64,000 nt of DNA from Spirodela intermedia (taxonomy: Eukaryota > Streptophyta > Magnoliopsida > Alismatales > Araceae), in assembly GCA_902729315.2 (NCBI GenBank), contig LR746274.1, forward strand, positions 7,251,037 to 7,315,036. Reading direction: 5' to 3'. The translations under genes and the position numbers were made by a program. The notes beneath the pieces were generated by a model, which did not search any database, was not told the DNA's origin, and was given only the letters and a program-made list of their open reading frames with translations. This document shows positions 10,516 to 22,966 of this stretch, one piece after another; position 1 is the stretch's first letter, and every line of letters begins with the position of its first letter.

Positions 10516-11286
10516 TATAAGTTTTTATTATCATGAGTTAATAATTAGTAAATAATATAGTTTTAGCCTTAACTCATGATAAATAGACTTATATTTGTGT
10601 TAAAGTGTGAAATTCTTATAATTCTAATTAGAGGAGTATTTTTTCATGGAGAGACCCAAATAATATTTAAAATCTAGAAGCACTTAGACCTAATTCAAAC
10701 TCTGAATTTCATCTAAAATAAAAAAACAGATTTCAAAAAAATCAGCCCTCTCAAACCCAATCTGATATTACAGAAATGATGCAACAAATGAGCCAAATGA
10801 TGCAACAAATTATGAATCAAATGATGCTTCAACATAAATAAATTATAGAGGCTCTTGGGAATAAGAGAGAAGAGGGACAACTACTTAGTCAGCCCCTAGA
10901 AAATCTAAGGAACTGTCCAACAATAGGATTTCAGTGAGGGGAGTCTAGTAGCATGAATCTAGGAAAAACCCACGAAATAAAAATGTTAGAATAGTGAATG
11001 CATTAAGAAGTGGTAAGATCTTACTTGATCCTTTCCCCAAACATTAGAAGAAAAGGAAAAGATAGACAGCCCAAAACAAAATCAAATAGGAGTAGAAGAA
11101 GATTTTATAGATTCTACCAAGGAAATTTCAAAAGAGAGGACAACCATTCCATTTCCTAAAGCTCTAGAGCCTAGACAAAGAAAGAAAAAGGAACACAATG
11201 AAGAAATAAAGAAAATTTTACAAGATATGTAAATTAATCTTCCTTTACTCACTACCATTAAACATATTCCTAAAAGTGTTAAAGTT

Positions 11287-11655
11287 TTGAAAGAAATGTA
11301 TACACCAAAAAGAGCACCTAGAGTAGAAAAATTATCTATACATACTAGTGCTTTATTATTAAATCAATTACCATATAAATTGAGGGATATGGGTGCCCCT
11401 TTAATTTTGGGTGGTATTGGTGGATCCATTTTTCAAAATACATTACTTGACACTAATGCTAGTCTTAATTTATTACCTCCAAGTATTTGTGATAAATTTA
11501 ATATTACTAATCTTAAACCTTCCATTATTACCTTACAATTTGTTGATAGATCCATAAAACATCCTAAAAATATTTTAGAAAATATGATAGTGACAGTTAA
11601 AGGGTGTAAATTTCTAGTTGTTTTTGTAGTGCTGGAAATGGATTTTAATAGATAG
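11287..11655 (+). pseudogene. Retrotransposon aspartic protease remnant (R2)
   Basis: 122 codons with DTNASLNLLPPSICDKF at the active site (D-T-N-A instead of D-T/S-G-A). It differs from R1 at a few residues (for example ILGGIGG here, ILCGIGG there) and ends at the same TAG. The preceding TAA at about 11,230 (after LQDM) is shared by all four blocks. Non-functional. Confidence 0.7.
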
Positions 11656-12208
11656 TTTTATGATACACCAATCATCCTATGAAGATCATTTTTGCATACA
11701 ACAAAGATGAATATTGATTTTCTCATAGGTAATACGAAAATTTTATATGGAGATCAATCAGTAGAAATTAAAATTTTTGAGGTAGCAAATGATCTTAAGA
11801 AATCCCAAGTATATGATTAACATACCATAGATCTTCTAGATGATTTTCATGATCCAGATGTTATTGATGACTATGTGCTGGAAGAATTAGAGGAAGTAGA
11901 GAATATAAATTTGAGAGAAAAGAAAGAGGAAGATCATCTGAATTTAGAGTTGAAACCTCTTCCCTCTAGTTTAAAATATATGTTTTTGGAGGAAAATAAT
12001 TCATTTCTTATTATTATTGTAGTTGATTTGAGTGATGAATAGGAAGAAGAATGATTAGATGTACTTTGAAAAAATAAGAAGGCTATTGAGTGAAAAATGA
12101 ATGATCTAAGAGGCATTGATATGAGTGTATGCATGTATAATATATATCTAAAGGAGGGGGCTAGGACTAGCAGGGAACCACAATGAAGATTAAATCCTAA
12201 CATGATGG

Positions 12209-13414
12209 AAATCGTAAAAAAAGAAATTTTAAAGTAGTTGGTTGTTGATATTATTTATCCTATTTCAACTAGAAAATGGCTTAGTCCTATACAAATGGTG
12301 CCAAAAAAATCCAGGGATCACGTTTATAAAAAACAAAAATGGGGATGAAATACAAATAAGATTAACTAACACTTGGAGGGTTTGCATTGATTATAGAAAA
12401 TTAAATTCAGTTACTAGAAAAGATCATTTTCCCCTACCATTTACTAATCAAATTCTAGAAAAATTAGTTGAAAAAAACTTTTTTTGTTGTCTAAATGGAT
12501 ACTCTAGTTATAATCAAATTTATATAAACCCTTTAGATCAAGAAAAAATAACTTTCACTTGCCCATTTGGTACTTTTACTTTTAAATGCATGCCTTTTGG
12601 TCTGTGTAATTATCTAGCCACATTTCAAAGATGTATGTTGTCTATTTTTTCTGATATGACAAGAAAATATATGAAAATTCTTATGGACGATTTTTCTATT
12701 TTTGGTGAATCATTTGATGAATGTTTAAATCATTTATAGCATGTACTTGAGAAATGTATAGAGAAAAAATTAGTTTTGAGTTGGGGAAAATCACATTTTA
12801 TGGTTAGAGAGGGAGTTGTGTTGAGTCATATTGTGAGTGAAAATAGTTTAGAGGTGGATAGAGCAAAAATTGATATTATATCTAAAATGAAACCTCTAAA
12901 TTCAATAAAACAGATTAGATCTTTCTTGGGTCATGTAGGTTATTATAGAAAATTTATTCAAGATTTTTCAAAATTTTCTAAACCTCTCACCATGTTATTA
13001 TCTAAAGATGTGCCTTTTAATTTTGATGAGAAATGTTTTGAGTCTTTTTCTGAAATAAAAAGATTACTTATTGAGACACTCATTTTACAAGCTCTTGATT
13101 AGTCCTTTCCCCTTGAAATAATGTGTGATGCATTGAATTATGTAGTGGGGACCGTTCTAGGACAAACAAAAGAGTCAAAACCCATAGTAATTTCATATGC
13201 TAGTAAAACTATATCTAATGCTCAATTAAATTATACCACGATCAAAAAAGAGTCGTTTGTTGTAGTATTTTTATTAGAAAGGTTTAAATCATATATTTTG
13301 GGAGCTAAAACTATTATTTATACTGATCACGTAGTATTAAAATATTTGTTAAATAAGAAAGATGCAAAGCCATGTTTATTAAGATGTATTTATTGTTGTA
13401 AGAATTTGACTTAG
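12209..13414 (+). pseudogene. Athila reverse transcriptase-RNase H remnant (R2)
   Basis: RT is open at 12,242-12,739 (RVCIDYRKLNSVTRKDHFPL, CPFGTFTFKCMPFGLCN) with catalytic box LMDDFSIFG. It is preceded by a frameshift near 12,305. After a TAG at 12,737 it resumes at 12,776 (FLGHVGYYRKFIQDFSKF) and is cut by a further TAG at 13,100 that R1 and R4 lack (ALDW there). RNase H follows at 13,121 (CDALNYVVGTVLGQ, TDHVVLKYLL). Dead copy. Confidence 0.85.
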
Positions 13415-14795
13415 AAATAAAAGATAAAAAAGGTTTTGAGAATGTTGTTTGCTGACCATCTTTCTAGATTAAGTGATACAAGAATAAATGTAGAACCTTT
13501 ACAAGACACATTTCTAGATGAACAATTGATGGCATCTCAACATCAACCATCACCATGGTATGCACATATTGTTAATTTTCTGATTTCTAGAAAAATTCTA
13601 GAATAGTGAGATAAGAATAGAAAACATCATTTCTTTTCTAAGATTAGAAATTATTTTTGGCATGATCTTGATTTATATTAGTTGGGCAATGATCAAATTT
13701 TAAGGAGATGTGTTCCTGAAGAAGAATATCATAACATTATTAACATGTGCCATTCATCTAACTAAGGAGGACATTTCTTTGGACGAAAAAAAGTTGCAAA
13801 AAAAATTCAGTGTAGTTTTTTTTAGCCTACAATCATTAGAGATTCTATAGAATTTAGTAGAACACATATTTCATGTCAATCTATAGGTAACATGAGTAAG
13901 AAAATATGAAATGCCCATGAGTAATATGTTAGTAGTCGAAAATTTTCATGTTCAGGGAATAGATTTCATGGGTCCCTTCCCATCAGCTGAAAAATATGAA
14001 TATATTTTTCTTGTTGTTGATTATGTGTCGAAGTGGGTGGAAGCTATTCCTACTAGAACTAATGATCATAAAATCGTGATGAAATTTGTGTAGGAAAATA
14101 TTTTTTGAGATTTGGATTTCTTAGAGTGATTATCAGTGACAAAGGAACACATTTTACAGATAAACATTTTAGGGAACTATTGAAAGAGAATGGAGTGCAC
14201 CATAGAGTAGCCACTCCATATCATCCCCAGAAAAATGGGCAAATTGAAGTAGCAAATAGGGAAATTCAAAGAATTTTAAGAAAAATAGTTAGACTAAATA
14301 GGAAAGATTGACCCACGAAATTACAAGATGCATTATGGGCCTATAGAATAACTTGTAAAAATCCCATAGGTATGTCCCCATTTCGTCTTATTTTTAGAAA
14401 GCCATGTCATCTTCTTGTGGAAATAGAGCATAAAGCATTATGGGCTATAAAAACTTTATGTATGGATGAAAAATCAGTTGGAGGGCATAGAATTTTTCAG
14501 CTACATGAACTAGAGGAGTTGAGGAATGAAGCTTATGAAAATCATAAAATATATAAAGAAAAAACTAAAACTTTTCATTATAAATACATTAGCAGAACTT
14601 TTTTTGATGTTGGACAAAAAGTGTGGTTATATGATTCTAGGCTGAAATTATTTCCAAGAAAATAAAAATAAAATAGATAGGCCCTTATATGATGCAAGAG
14701 ACATATGATCATGGAGTTGTAATGATTAAAGATCCTAAAAGTGATCATAACTTTAAGGTAAATGGACAGCGGCTTAAACATTATATAGAACACGA
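13415..14795 (+). pseudogene. Athila integrase remnant (R2)
   Basis: Zinc-binding remnants lie at 13,630-13,910. The core runs from 13,911 (GIDFMGPFPSAEKYEYIF, DYVSKWVEAIPTRTND), and 14,105-14,311 has IISDKGTHF and NGQIEVANREI, so the three acidic residues are present. The C-terminal part, 14,372-14,665 (97 open codons, [35 protein letters not shown]), is better kept than in R1, where a TAA interrupts it. Stops and frameshifts remain near 14,091 and 14,310. Confidence 0.85.
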
Positions 14796-15907
14796 ATGCC
14801 TTGCAAATAAAGAAATTTTATTATTAAAAGAAATTCAAGAGTAAGATTAAGGTATCCAGCTGGAGACATTAAGTTCACACTACATGGGAGGCAATCCATG
14901 GTTTTTATTTCATTCTGTTTGATTTTTTTGAGCTCTTTTTTTTTTAGAATTTCACAATACTTGTTTTTGTATTTGTTTTTCTCAAAAAAGTACAAGAGGA
15001 GTGTAAGATGAAGTGAAAAATTAAAAATGAGGTTGAGGTGATATCTTTCTGAGCTTTATCATTTATGACAACATTTTTAATGCTTAACTTTGCATATATG
15101 TATGCTTTACTTGAAAATTATATTTTTTTGCATATTCTATTTCGATTTTTTTGTGTCATTGAGGACAATGTCATTTTTAAGTTGGGAGGTAAAGTATTAA
15201 TTATTAATTTATGTTGTAGGATGATTAAGAATATGTGTTTGCATTTTATTTTTATTTTTTCATGCTCACTTAGAACAGCAACTAAAAAAAAGAAAAATAT
15301 AAGAAAATTTTAAAAAACTACAACATCTATTTTCAGGTTTTTTATCAGGAACAATAGATTGTCAAAAATAGCAGACAAAAAGTAGCTCGAAATTTGAAAT
15401 TCTAGAGACCCTTTTCTCACATTTCAATCCCCTAGATGTATATTACTAAAATTCGAAATTAAAATTATAAAGAAGAAAGTTTTGATTTATTTTTGACAAA
15501 TTTACTGTTACTAAAAACAGAACTGAAAATAGAAAATAGAATTGTCATAACTATCAAATTTATAAATTTCTTACATCATATTGTATACATGAAAAATTAA
15601 ATCAATTAAATTAATTGATACCAAAAGATACTAGGAAGATTATTATTGAGTCAAATGAATGATCTAGTAACATGAAATGTTAGAATACTCCTTGAATACA
15701 TGATAGATAACATGAATTTGATTTTACAGATTTTCACTTTATGATCTTGATGTGAAAATTTGATTGATCATTTCAATTTAATGGAGATTTTGGCATCCTA
15801 ATCTATAGGACTTGTGAGGAAAAATCACTTAGTTCAAAGAAAAAAAAAAAGAGAGACATCAATATGAAAAATGTAGAAATGAAGAGTACACATAGAGGGT
15901 GTGAGAT
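14796..15907 (+). other. Post-pol and shortened 3' non-coding region (R2)
   Basis: The R1-like post-pol text with TTGAGGACAATGTCA near 15,160 is followed by AT-rich 3' DNA. There is no convincing gene; short open frames on both strands are by-products of low stop density. The end is truncated by the deletion at about 15,907. Confidence 0.5.
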
Positions 15908-16417
15908 ATATGAATTTTATATGAATTTATATGATTTTTACAGTTTTACTTTTGAGATAAATGAGGAAAAGAAAATAAAAATAAAAATATAGCAAAATGG
16001 GGGGTACCCACTGATAAGTCTTCATTATCATGAGTTAATAATTAGTAAATAATATAGTTTTAGCCTTAACTCATGATAAATAGACTTATATTTGTGTTAT
16101 AATGTGAAAAATGGTTTTTAGTTAATTAATGTGAATTTTTGGGTAATTATGTAATTTTACACAAATTTATATGAGTTTCACAGTCTTAATTTTGAGATAA
16201 ATGAAGAAAAAGAAATAAAAAATAAAAATAAGATAAAATGGGGGGGACCCGCCCACCAGCTAGGCTTGTAAGTAGGTTGGAAGCATAGTGAAGGAGTAGC
16301 CACGAGTAGGGGCTTGAGGGGCTTGGACCAATAGAGGCATGTGTGTGTTACTCTCCTTCCACGTCACTAATGACCAGCGAGCTATGGGGCAAGGAGTGGT
16401 CGTACACATGAGAGAAG
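15908..16417 (+). repeat. LTR 5' part with repeated start (R2)
   Basis: Only the tail of the outer LTR start survives (15,908-16,011, ending GGGGGGTACCCAC). The inner start TGATAAGTCTTCATTATCAT begins at 16,012 and runs to 16,417, where inverted LTR sequence takes over. The 14-base inverted repeat TTATCATGAGTTAA/TTAACTCATGATAA is present at the inner start. Confidence 0.6.
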
Positions 16418-18554
16418 TGACATGAGTCAATCATTGTATATTAAATCACACAAATTTAAAATTTATAAAACTAGAAAATATAATTTTTTAGATATTTAGA
16501 AGTATTTTTGAACAAATATATCAATTCTAATTCAATAAAACTTCCAAAAAATAGTAGTAATTTTCCAAGTCAATCAAAAAGATGTAATATAACATCTGGT
16601 AATTATTTAGAATTTTTCTCAAATAATACTATTTTTTTTGAATTTTATATTAGGAAGAAAAAAGAAAATATATTTAAAATTTACGAAAAAAGGAAATAAG
16701 GGTGTAGACATCAAGATGACCTTGGTGCCCAACGAACACAAATCAGGTGGAAACAGAAGTTCGCCCAACGATTCTTACGTAAGTGATTACAGATAATTTA
16801 ATTGATCAAATTAAAATCTGTAAAAGTCGAAAGAATCGTAATGAAATGAAGTATATGTTGGTAAATTTAAAATCAATAATTTATCACTAAATGTAATAAA
16901 AATTAAGTTGAAAGAAGGAAAATAGAGTTCCAACATCGCAATAGTGATACGTCAGTGATGCACCAAAATCTTGAGCAGTCGGGAGGATTGTTATGCCATG
17001 TCCACAGCCTCGAAGGCTCTCCTTGGACAAAGACAATGTGGGCAATCTCTAGATCTCCTTGCAAAGTCTAGAGATTAATGAAATAGGTCGTCAAATCATC
17101 TCCGATGGCTGTCACCCTGTGGAGCGGAAAAATTTGTGACTTTGCGGCTCTCTGGCGATTGTCACCCGACGGAGAGGAGCTGAATGGAGGTGGGGTGTGT
17201 ATTAGAAAGCTTCATCCTCACGTCTGTGTAGTAAGAGGAGGCTCTTCATTGCATCTGGTATGTTCTTAGGAGGTGGCGACTCATCTTCAAGCAGATTGTC
17301 CTCTTCTTGATGACGTCTTGTTCATCGACCAATCGGAGATGATTTACTCGATGGATTTGCAATCCTTTTATCGCAAATCCTTCAGCAATTTTAGTAACAA
17401 TGCTTCACGAATCATGTTGACAAGACATTTGCCGATGATCTAGTGATTCTTGTTGCTTAATCCTTCATCGGTGATCTGTAGGAAAGTTGCGATAATCAGA
17501 TTGTTGGGGAACGATTAAGCAATGAGAATTACTGGATCATCGGCGAAAATCTCGTCAACAAGATTTGTGGGGCATTGCTACTAAAATTATTGAACGATTC
17601 GCAGTAAAAGGATTGCGAATCAATTGAGTAAATCATCTCCAATTGATCGACGAACAAGCCGTCATCAGGAAGAGGATGATTCATTAGGAGACGAGTCGCC
17701 ACCTCTTGAGAGCATACTAGATGCGATGAAGAGCCTCCTCTTGCTGTGCAGACCTAAAGATGAAGCTCCCTAACATGTGCTTTACCTCCATCCAGCTCCT
17801 CTCTGTCGAGTGACAGCTGTCGGAGAGCCGCAAAGTCGCCGTTTTTCCACTCCACTAGGTGATAGCCACCGGAGATGACTCAACGATCCATTTCATGAAT
17901 CTCTAGACTTCGCAAAAAGATCTAGAGATTGCCCACGTCGTCTTTGTCCAAGGAGAGCCTTCAAGGCTGTGGGCACTACACGATGATCCTCCCAAATGCT
18001 TAGGATTCCAGTGCATCGTTGACACATCGCCGTCGTGATGCCAGAACTCTCTTTTCTTACTTTCAACTTACTTTACGCTTCATTTAGTGATAATTTTGTG
18101 ATTTTAATTTACTAAAATATACTTTGTTTTATTACAATTCTTCCGGCTTTTATAGATCTTAATTTGATTAATTAAATCATCTATAATCGCTTACATAATA
18201 ATCACTAGGCAGATCTCTATTTCCACCCGATTCATGTTCGCTGGGTGCCGACATCATCCTGACATCCGCATCCATATTTCCCTTTTTTCTGAATTTTAAA
18301 TATATTTCCTTTTCATTTCTTAGTATAAAATTCAAAGAAACTTGTATTCATTGAGAAAAATTCTGAATAATTACCAGATATTATATTACATCCTTGTGAT
18401 TGACTTGGAAAATTACCGCTATTTTTGGAAGTTTTATTAAATTATAATTGGTATATTTATTTAGAAATACTTCTAAATATCCAAAAAATTATATTTTTTA
18501 GTTTTATAAAGTTTAGATTTGCGTGATTTAATATACAACAACTAAGTCATGTCA
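16418..18554. repeat. LTR 3'-half palindrome (R2)
   Basis: Same design as 6,445-8,584. The left arm in reverse starts at the LTR terminus TGACATGA, the centre is near 17,499 (CGATAATCAG/ATTGTTGGGG), and the right arm forward ends CATGTCA at 18,554. Arms differ by scattered substitutions. Confidence 0.7.
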
Positions 18555-20051
18555 GGTCACTAGAATTTCAAATTTTGGGCTATTTTTGTCTACTATTTTT
18601 GATAGTTTGTTGTTCTTGATAGAAGACCTGAAAATAGATGTTGTAGTTTTTCTAAATTTTATTTTATTTTAGTTGTAGTTCTAAGTCGAATAAAATCCAA
18701 ACACATGTTCTTAATCGTCCTACAGTATAAATTAATAATTAATACTTCACCCCCTAACTTAAAAATGATATTGTCCTTAATGACACAGAAAAATTGAAAT
18801 AAAATACACAAAAAATATAATTTTCAAGTGAAGTATGCATATGTGCAAAGTTAAGTATTAAATGTATTGTAATAAATGATAAAGCTCAGAAATACATCAC
18901 CTCAAACTTATTTTTAATTTTTCACTTCATCTTACACTCCTCGTGCACTTTTTCGAAAAAACAAATACAAAAACAAGTACTACAAAATTCTATGAAAAAT
19001 AGAGCTTAAAAGAAATCAAATAGAATGAAATAAAAACCATGGGTTGCCTCCCATGCAATGCTGAATTTAATGTCTTCAGGTAGACAGCTCTTAGATCATA
19101 TAAGATGATCTATGGCCATCAAAATATATTTGTATCCCAAGGTAAGTTTCATGATATTCTTTTTTAGATTTTGCATAAATTCATATACTTCATATATATA
19201 CCTTGACATACTTTCAGCCAAAACAAAATGAAAATTAACAAAATTTTCCCAAAAATAATATTTCCATTTTGAAATTAATCTTTCCTCATTTCTATCTTAT
19301 TTTGTAAGGCTTTCATTCATTAATAAATACTTTCTATTAATAGACCATAAAATGTGATTAGGCCATATAATTTTTAAATTAGCTCTTACCTAATCTAGAA
19401 TTTTTTCATCTAAATTGATATCTCTAATTCTTTCACTCACCCATTTTTTAATGTGTTCTTTTATCTGCATAATCTTCCTCTGCTCCATTTTATCTTCCAT
19501 ACATAATTGTTCAATTTGTGAGGAGTGAAATATTTCAAGCTAAGAAATAATTCTAATGGGTTGTGGGTTTTGAAGGATGGAAGGATTGTCTTCTTTAATC
19601 TCAGATGTAATAAATTCAGTCAAATTCAAATTTTCTCCTCTAAAATTATCTCTATATTCATATTGATTATTTTTATTTCTCCTCCAAAATTGTCTTCTTT
19701 AATCTAGCTTTTCATTTCTCAAGTCATCAAATTCTTCATCTTCTCAAGAGCTATCTTTTAATTTCGATATATGATATACATCATCATCCTCACTATCAAC
19801 ATCCATGGCTGCAAAATTATGATTAGATTTATTAATTTTGTCTCCTACATCTCTCAAATAAACTGATTTTTCCTCACTTGAAAGATGTTTTTCTTCATTT
19901 TTGTCCTTACTCCCTTCTACTAAAATTTGGATGATTTTTCCATGGGCAACTGTTATTTCTTCATCACTATCAACTAATTTGAATATTATTTGGGTTTCTC
20001 TACGAAAAATTATTCCACCAACTAGGATTATAAGAATTAGAAAAATATTTT
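18555..20051 (-). other. Minus-strand Athila derivative: post-pol and unrecognised internal segment
   Basis: 18,555-19,160 is post-pol DNA in reverse. 19,161-20,051 is a segment absent from the R1-R4 pol blocks but mirrored on the plus strand at about 26,330-27,290. On the minus strand it reads as a broken protein, acidic near gag (for example DVDSEDDDVYHISKLKD) and basic further on (EHIKKWVSERIRDINLDEK). I do not recognise the family. It occupies the place where pol would be, so it may be a second frame of a pol-less derivative. Confidence 0.5.
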
Positions 20052-21081
20052 CTATTTTTTACTAAAATCGTGGGGTACTTGCACTTGTTCTTGCCTATAA
20101 TGATATTGAAATTCGAAATGATCATTTTCACCATACATAGGACATGTACTATTTGAATTAAATTGAGGGTTAAGAGGCTTTCTAATATTTTTAATAAGTA
20201 AATAAAGTTTTTCTAATCTTTGATTAATCTGATTAACCTCATTTCTAAATTTAGAATCATCATCATGATGCAATTCATGAATTCCTCTCTTCTTATCCCT
20301 ATCATGTAATTCAAAAGAGGCTTGATCTCTAGAATTTTCACTTAAATTTTCATAAAGACTGTAAATCTCATCAGGAGTTTTTTCCATAAAAGCTCCTCCA
20401 CATATAGAATCAACCATATTTCTATGTTATTCTAATAATCCATCATAAAAGATTCTATTGAGTTGCTACTTGGGTATAGCATGGTGATGACACTTTCTAA
20501 ATAAATCTTTGAATGTTTCCCATGTTTCATGTAAAGTTTCTCCTGGTCTTTGAAAAAAACTTCATATATATTTTCTCATATTTTTGAGTTTTACCTAAAG
20601 GATAAACTTTTTGAAGAAAAGCCTATTCTATGTCTTTCCAGCTAGTTAATTCTCTATCTAATGTGGATAGCCAATAACTAGCTTTGTCTCTTAGTGTATG
20701 AGGGAATAATTTCATCTTAATAATTTTTGGTGTGACTTGAGGAAGATTAACTAACTCACAGACCATATGAAATTTTTCTAAGTGCTGATGAGGTTCTTCT
20801 AAAGGTAATCCATAAAAATTAGGGAGCATTTGAAAAATTCTTGGATTTATTTCGAATTTAATAATAGGTACTAATAGGACTCTAATATTGGATGCTCTTT
20901 GAAATGAATTAGGGATATAATAATTTTTCATGGCCATAGGATTGTTCTCAATTTGACTTGTACTTCCTTCAAGATCCATCAAAATTAACTTTTCGTTCAG
21001 ATTTTTAGTTTTGAATGAAATCAGGAAAGGATTTTCTAGCATTGGATGCAAGGATCTTCTACCATGCATACAAAAAATCAA
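20052..21081 (-). pseudogene. Athila gag remnant, minus-strand element (unit 1)
   Basis: The N-terminal part (20,623-21,081) has KFEINPRIFQMLPNFYGLPL, EEPHQHLEKFHMVCELVNLP and LFPHTLRDKASYWLSTLDRE, the pattern of Athila/gypsy Gag capsid. After a broken stretch (20,418-20,622) it resumes at 20,052-20,417 with ICGGAFMEKTPDEIYSLYEN and CPMYGENDHFEFQ, a degraded zinc-knuckle-like segment (C..H..). In the family, Gag forms the particle that packages element RNA. It lies just downstream, in minus orientation, of the PBS at 21,264-21,280. Confidence 0.75.
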
Positions 21082-21263
21082 TAAATTTGAGGAAAAAGTT
21101 TAGTAATTGTTACCCTCCTTCAATATGATGCAGTCCTTATCTTGTTTCTCTTTGTTCCCTTTTTTGTAAAAAAAAATCAGCAAAAAGAAAATAAAATAAG
21201 AGTTAAATTCTTTTGTATACTCTAAGAGAAAAATAGAAATATAGTAAATATTATACAATACAT

Positions 21264-21280
21264 CCCTGGCAACAGTGCCA
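21264..21280 (-). promoter_or_regulatory. Primer-binding site, tRNA-Asp type
   Basis: On the minus strand, TGGCACTGTTGCCAGGG lies 5 bases inside the LTR terminus. It matches the TGGCGCCGTTGCCGGGG expected for a tRNA-Asp primer except for three changes. Athila elements are known to use this primer. It fixes the orientation of the minus-strand element and its LTR. Confidence 0.65.
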
Positions 21281-21285
21281 AAATT

Positions 21286-22920
21286 TGACGTGACTTAGTC
21301 ATTATATATTAAATCACGCAAATCTAAAATTTATAAAACTAGAAAATATGAATTTTCATATATTTAGAAGTATTTCTGAACAAATATATCAATTTATTTA
21401 ATAAAGCTTCTAAAAATAGTAGTAATTTTCTAGGTCGATTATAGGGATGTAATATAATAGCTAGTAATTATTCAGAATTTTTCTCAAAGATTATTATTTT
21501 CTATAAATTTTATACTAAGAAATAAAAATAAAATATATTTAAAATTCATGAAAAAAGGAAATAAGGGTGCAGACATCAGGATGATGTCAGCACCTAGCGA
21601 ATGCAAATCGGGCAAAAATAGAGTTCCACCTAGTGATTCTTACATAAGCGATTACAAATGATTTAATTGATCAAATTTAGATCTGTAAAAGCTAGAAGAA
21701 TCATAAGTGAATGAAATATATTTTGATAAATTAAAATCACACAAATTATCACTAAATGAAGCATAAAGTAAGTTGAAAGTAAGAAAATAGAGTTCTAGCG
21801 TCGTAGCGGTGATGTGTCGGTGATGCACTAGAATCCTGAGTGTTCGGGAGGATCGTCATGTAGTGTCCACGGCCTCAAAGGCTCTCTTTTGACAAAGACG
21901 ACGTGGGCAATCTCTAGATTTCCTTGTGAAGTCTAGAGATCAATGAAATGGGTTGTCGAATCGTCTTTAGCAGCTATCACTTGATAGAATTAAAAAATGA
22001 CAACTTTGCGGCTCTTTGGTGACTGTCACTCAACGGAGAGGAGCTAGATGGAGGCAGGGCACATGTTAGGGAGCTTCATCCTCAAGTTTGTGCAGCAAGA
22101 AGAGGCTCTTCGTCGTATTTGGTATGCTCTCAAGAGGTGGCGACTTGTCTCCCGACAGATTGTCCTCTTCTCGATGATGGCTTGTTTGTCGATCAATCGG
22201 AGATACTTCACTCGATGGATTTGCAATCTTTTTATCACGAATCGTTCAACAATTTTAGTAACAATGCTCCGCGAATCATGTTGATGAGATTTTCGCCGAT
22301 GATCTAGCAATTCTGGTTGCTTAATCCTTCACCGGCGATCTTCAGAAAAGTCGCGATAATTAGAGAAAAAAAATGAGTTTTGGCTCTAGGATGATTCAAA
22401 CCCGCACTAGTTGCCTAACCTTTATAAGGAAGGTGTGATGTGGGTTTAGCCCCACATCAGTTGTGCACCAATTTTTTGGGGGAATATATAGTAATGTTAC
22501 ATTTCTAAGCAAGTCTCTTCTCTCATGTGTACGACCACTCCTTGCTTCATAGCTAGTTAGCTACCGGTGACGTGGAAGGGGAATGGCGCACACATGCCTC
22601 TATCGATCAGAGTTGCTCGAGCCCCTACTCGTGGCTACTCCTCGACTGTGCTTTTGACCCACTTGTGGGCCCGACTAGCTGGCGGGTCCCCCCATTTTGC
22701 AATATTTTTATTTTTATTTCTTTTTCTTCATTTATCTCAAAAGTAAGATTATAAAAATCATATAAATTTGTGTAAAATCGTATAATTACCCAAAAATTCA
22801 CATTAATCAGTTGAAAACTACTTTTCACACTTTAACACAAATATAAGTCTATCTATCATGAGTTAAGGCTAAAACTATATTATTTATTAATTATTAACTC
22901 ATTATAATGAAGACTTATAA
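21286..22920 (-). repeat. Athila LTR, minus strand (5' LTR of the minus-strand derivative)
   Basis: On the minus strand it starts near 22,920 (TATAAGTCTTCATTATAATG, a mutated TGATAAGTC start) and ends ...TAAGTCACGTCA at 21,286 beside the PBS, about 1.63 kb. A TATA-like ATATATA is at 22,484-22,490. The middle (21,800-22,700) is GC-richer and creates incidental open frames on both strands, which I do not regard as genes. Confidence 0.7.
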
Positions 22921-22966
22921 CAAATTCTATTACTAAGGGACTAACAATGATTTAAGTTTGGGGTTG
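22921..22966 (+). other. Polypurine-tract-like end of an Athila internal region
   Basis: TACTAAGGGACTAACAATGA then TTTAAGTTTGGGGTTG sits directly before an LTR start (TGATTCAAG, 22,967). This is the usual context of a 3' LTR, so the plus-strand LTR here may be a 3' LTR reused as a 5' LTR, or a junction between elements. Confidence 0.45.

Larger units (their letters stand above)
10516..15907 (+). mobile_element. Athila-type pol block R2 (decayed)
   Basis: Same make-up as R1: about 96 bases of LTR start (from about 10,516, TTATCATGAGTTAATAATTA) fused to the gag C-terminus, then protease, RT, RNase H, integrase, post-pol DNA and a shortened 3' region. At 15,896-15,910 the text jumps from GTGTGAGA to TATGAATTTTATATG, which removes the roughly 630 bases around the polypurine tract and outer LTR start that R1 keeps. 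It inserted in, or was joined to, LARP upstream DNA on its left. Shared stops with R1, R3 and R4 show common descent after death. Confidence 0.85.

Noticed and set aside
22044-22310. Overlapping open frames on both strands inside the LTR (also 43,573-43,839 and 23,336-24,006)
   Set aside because: They fall in the GC-richer middle of the Athila LTR, overlap each other in several frames and match nothing known.
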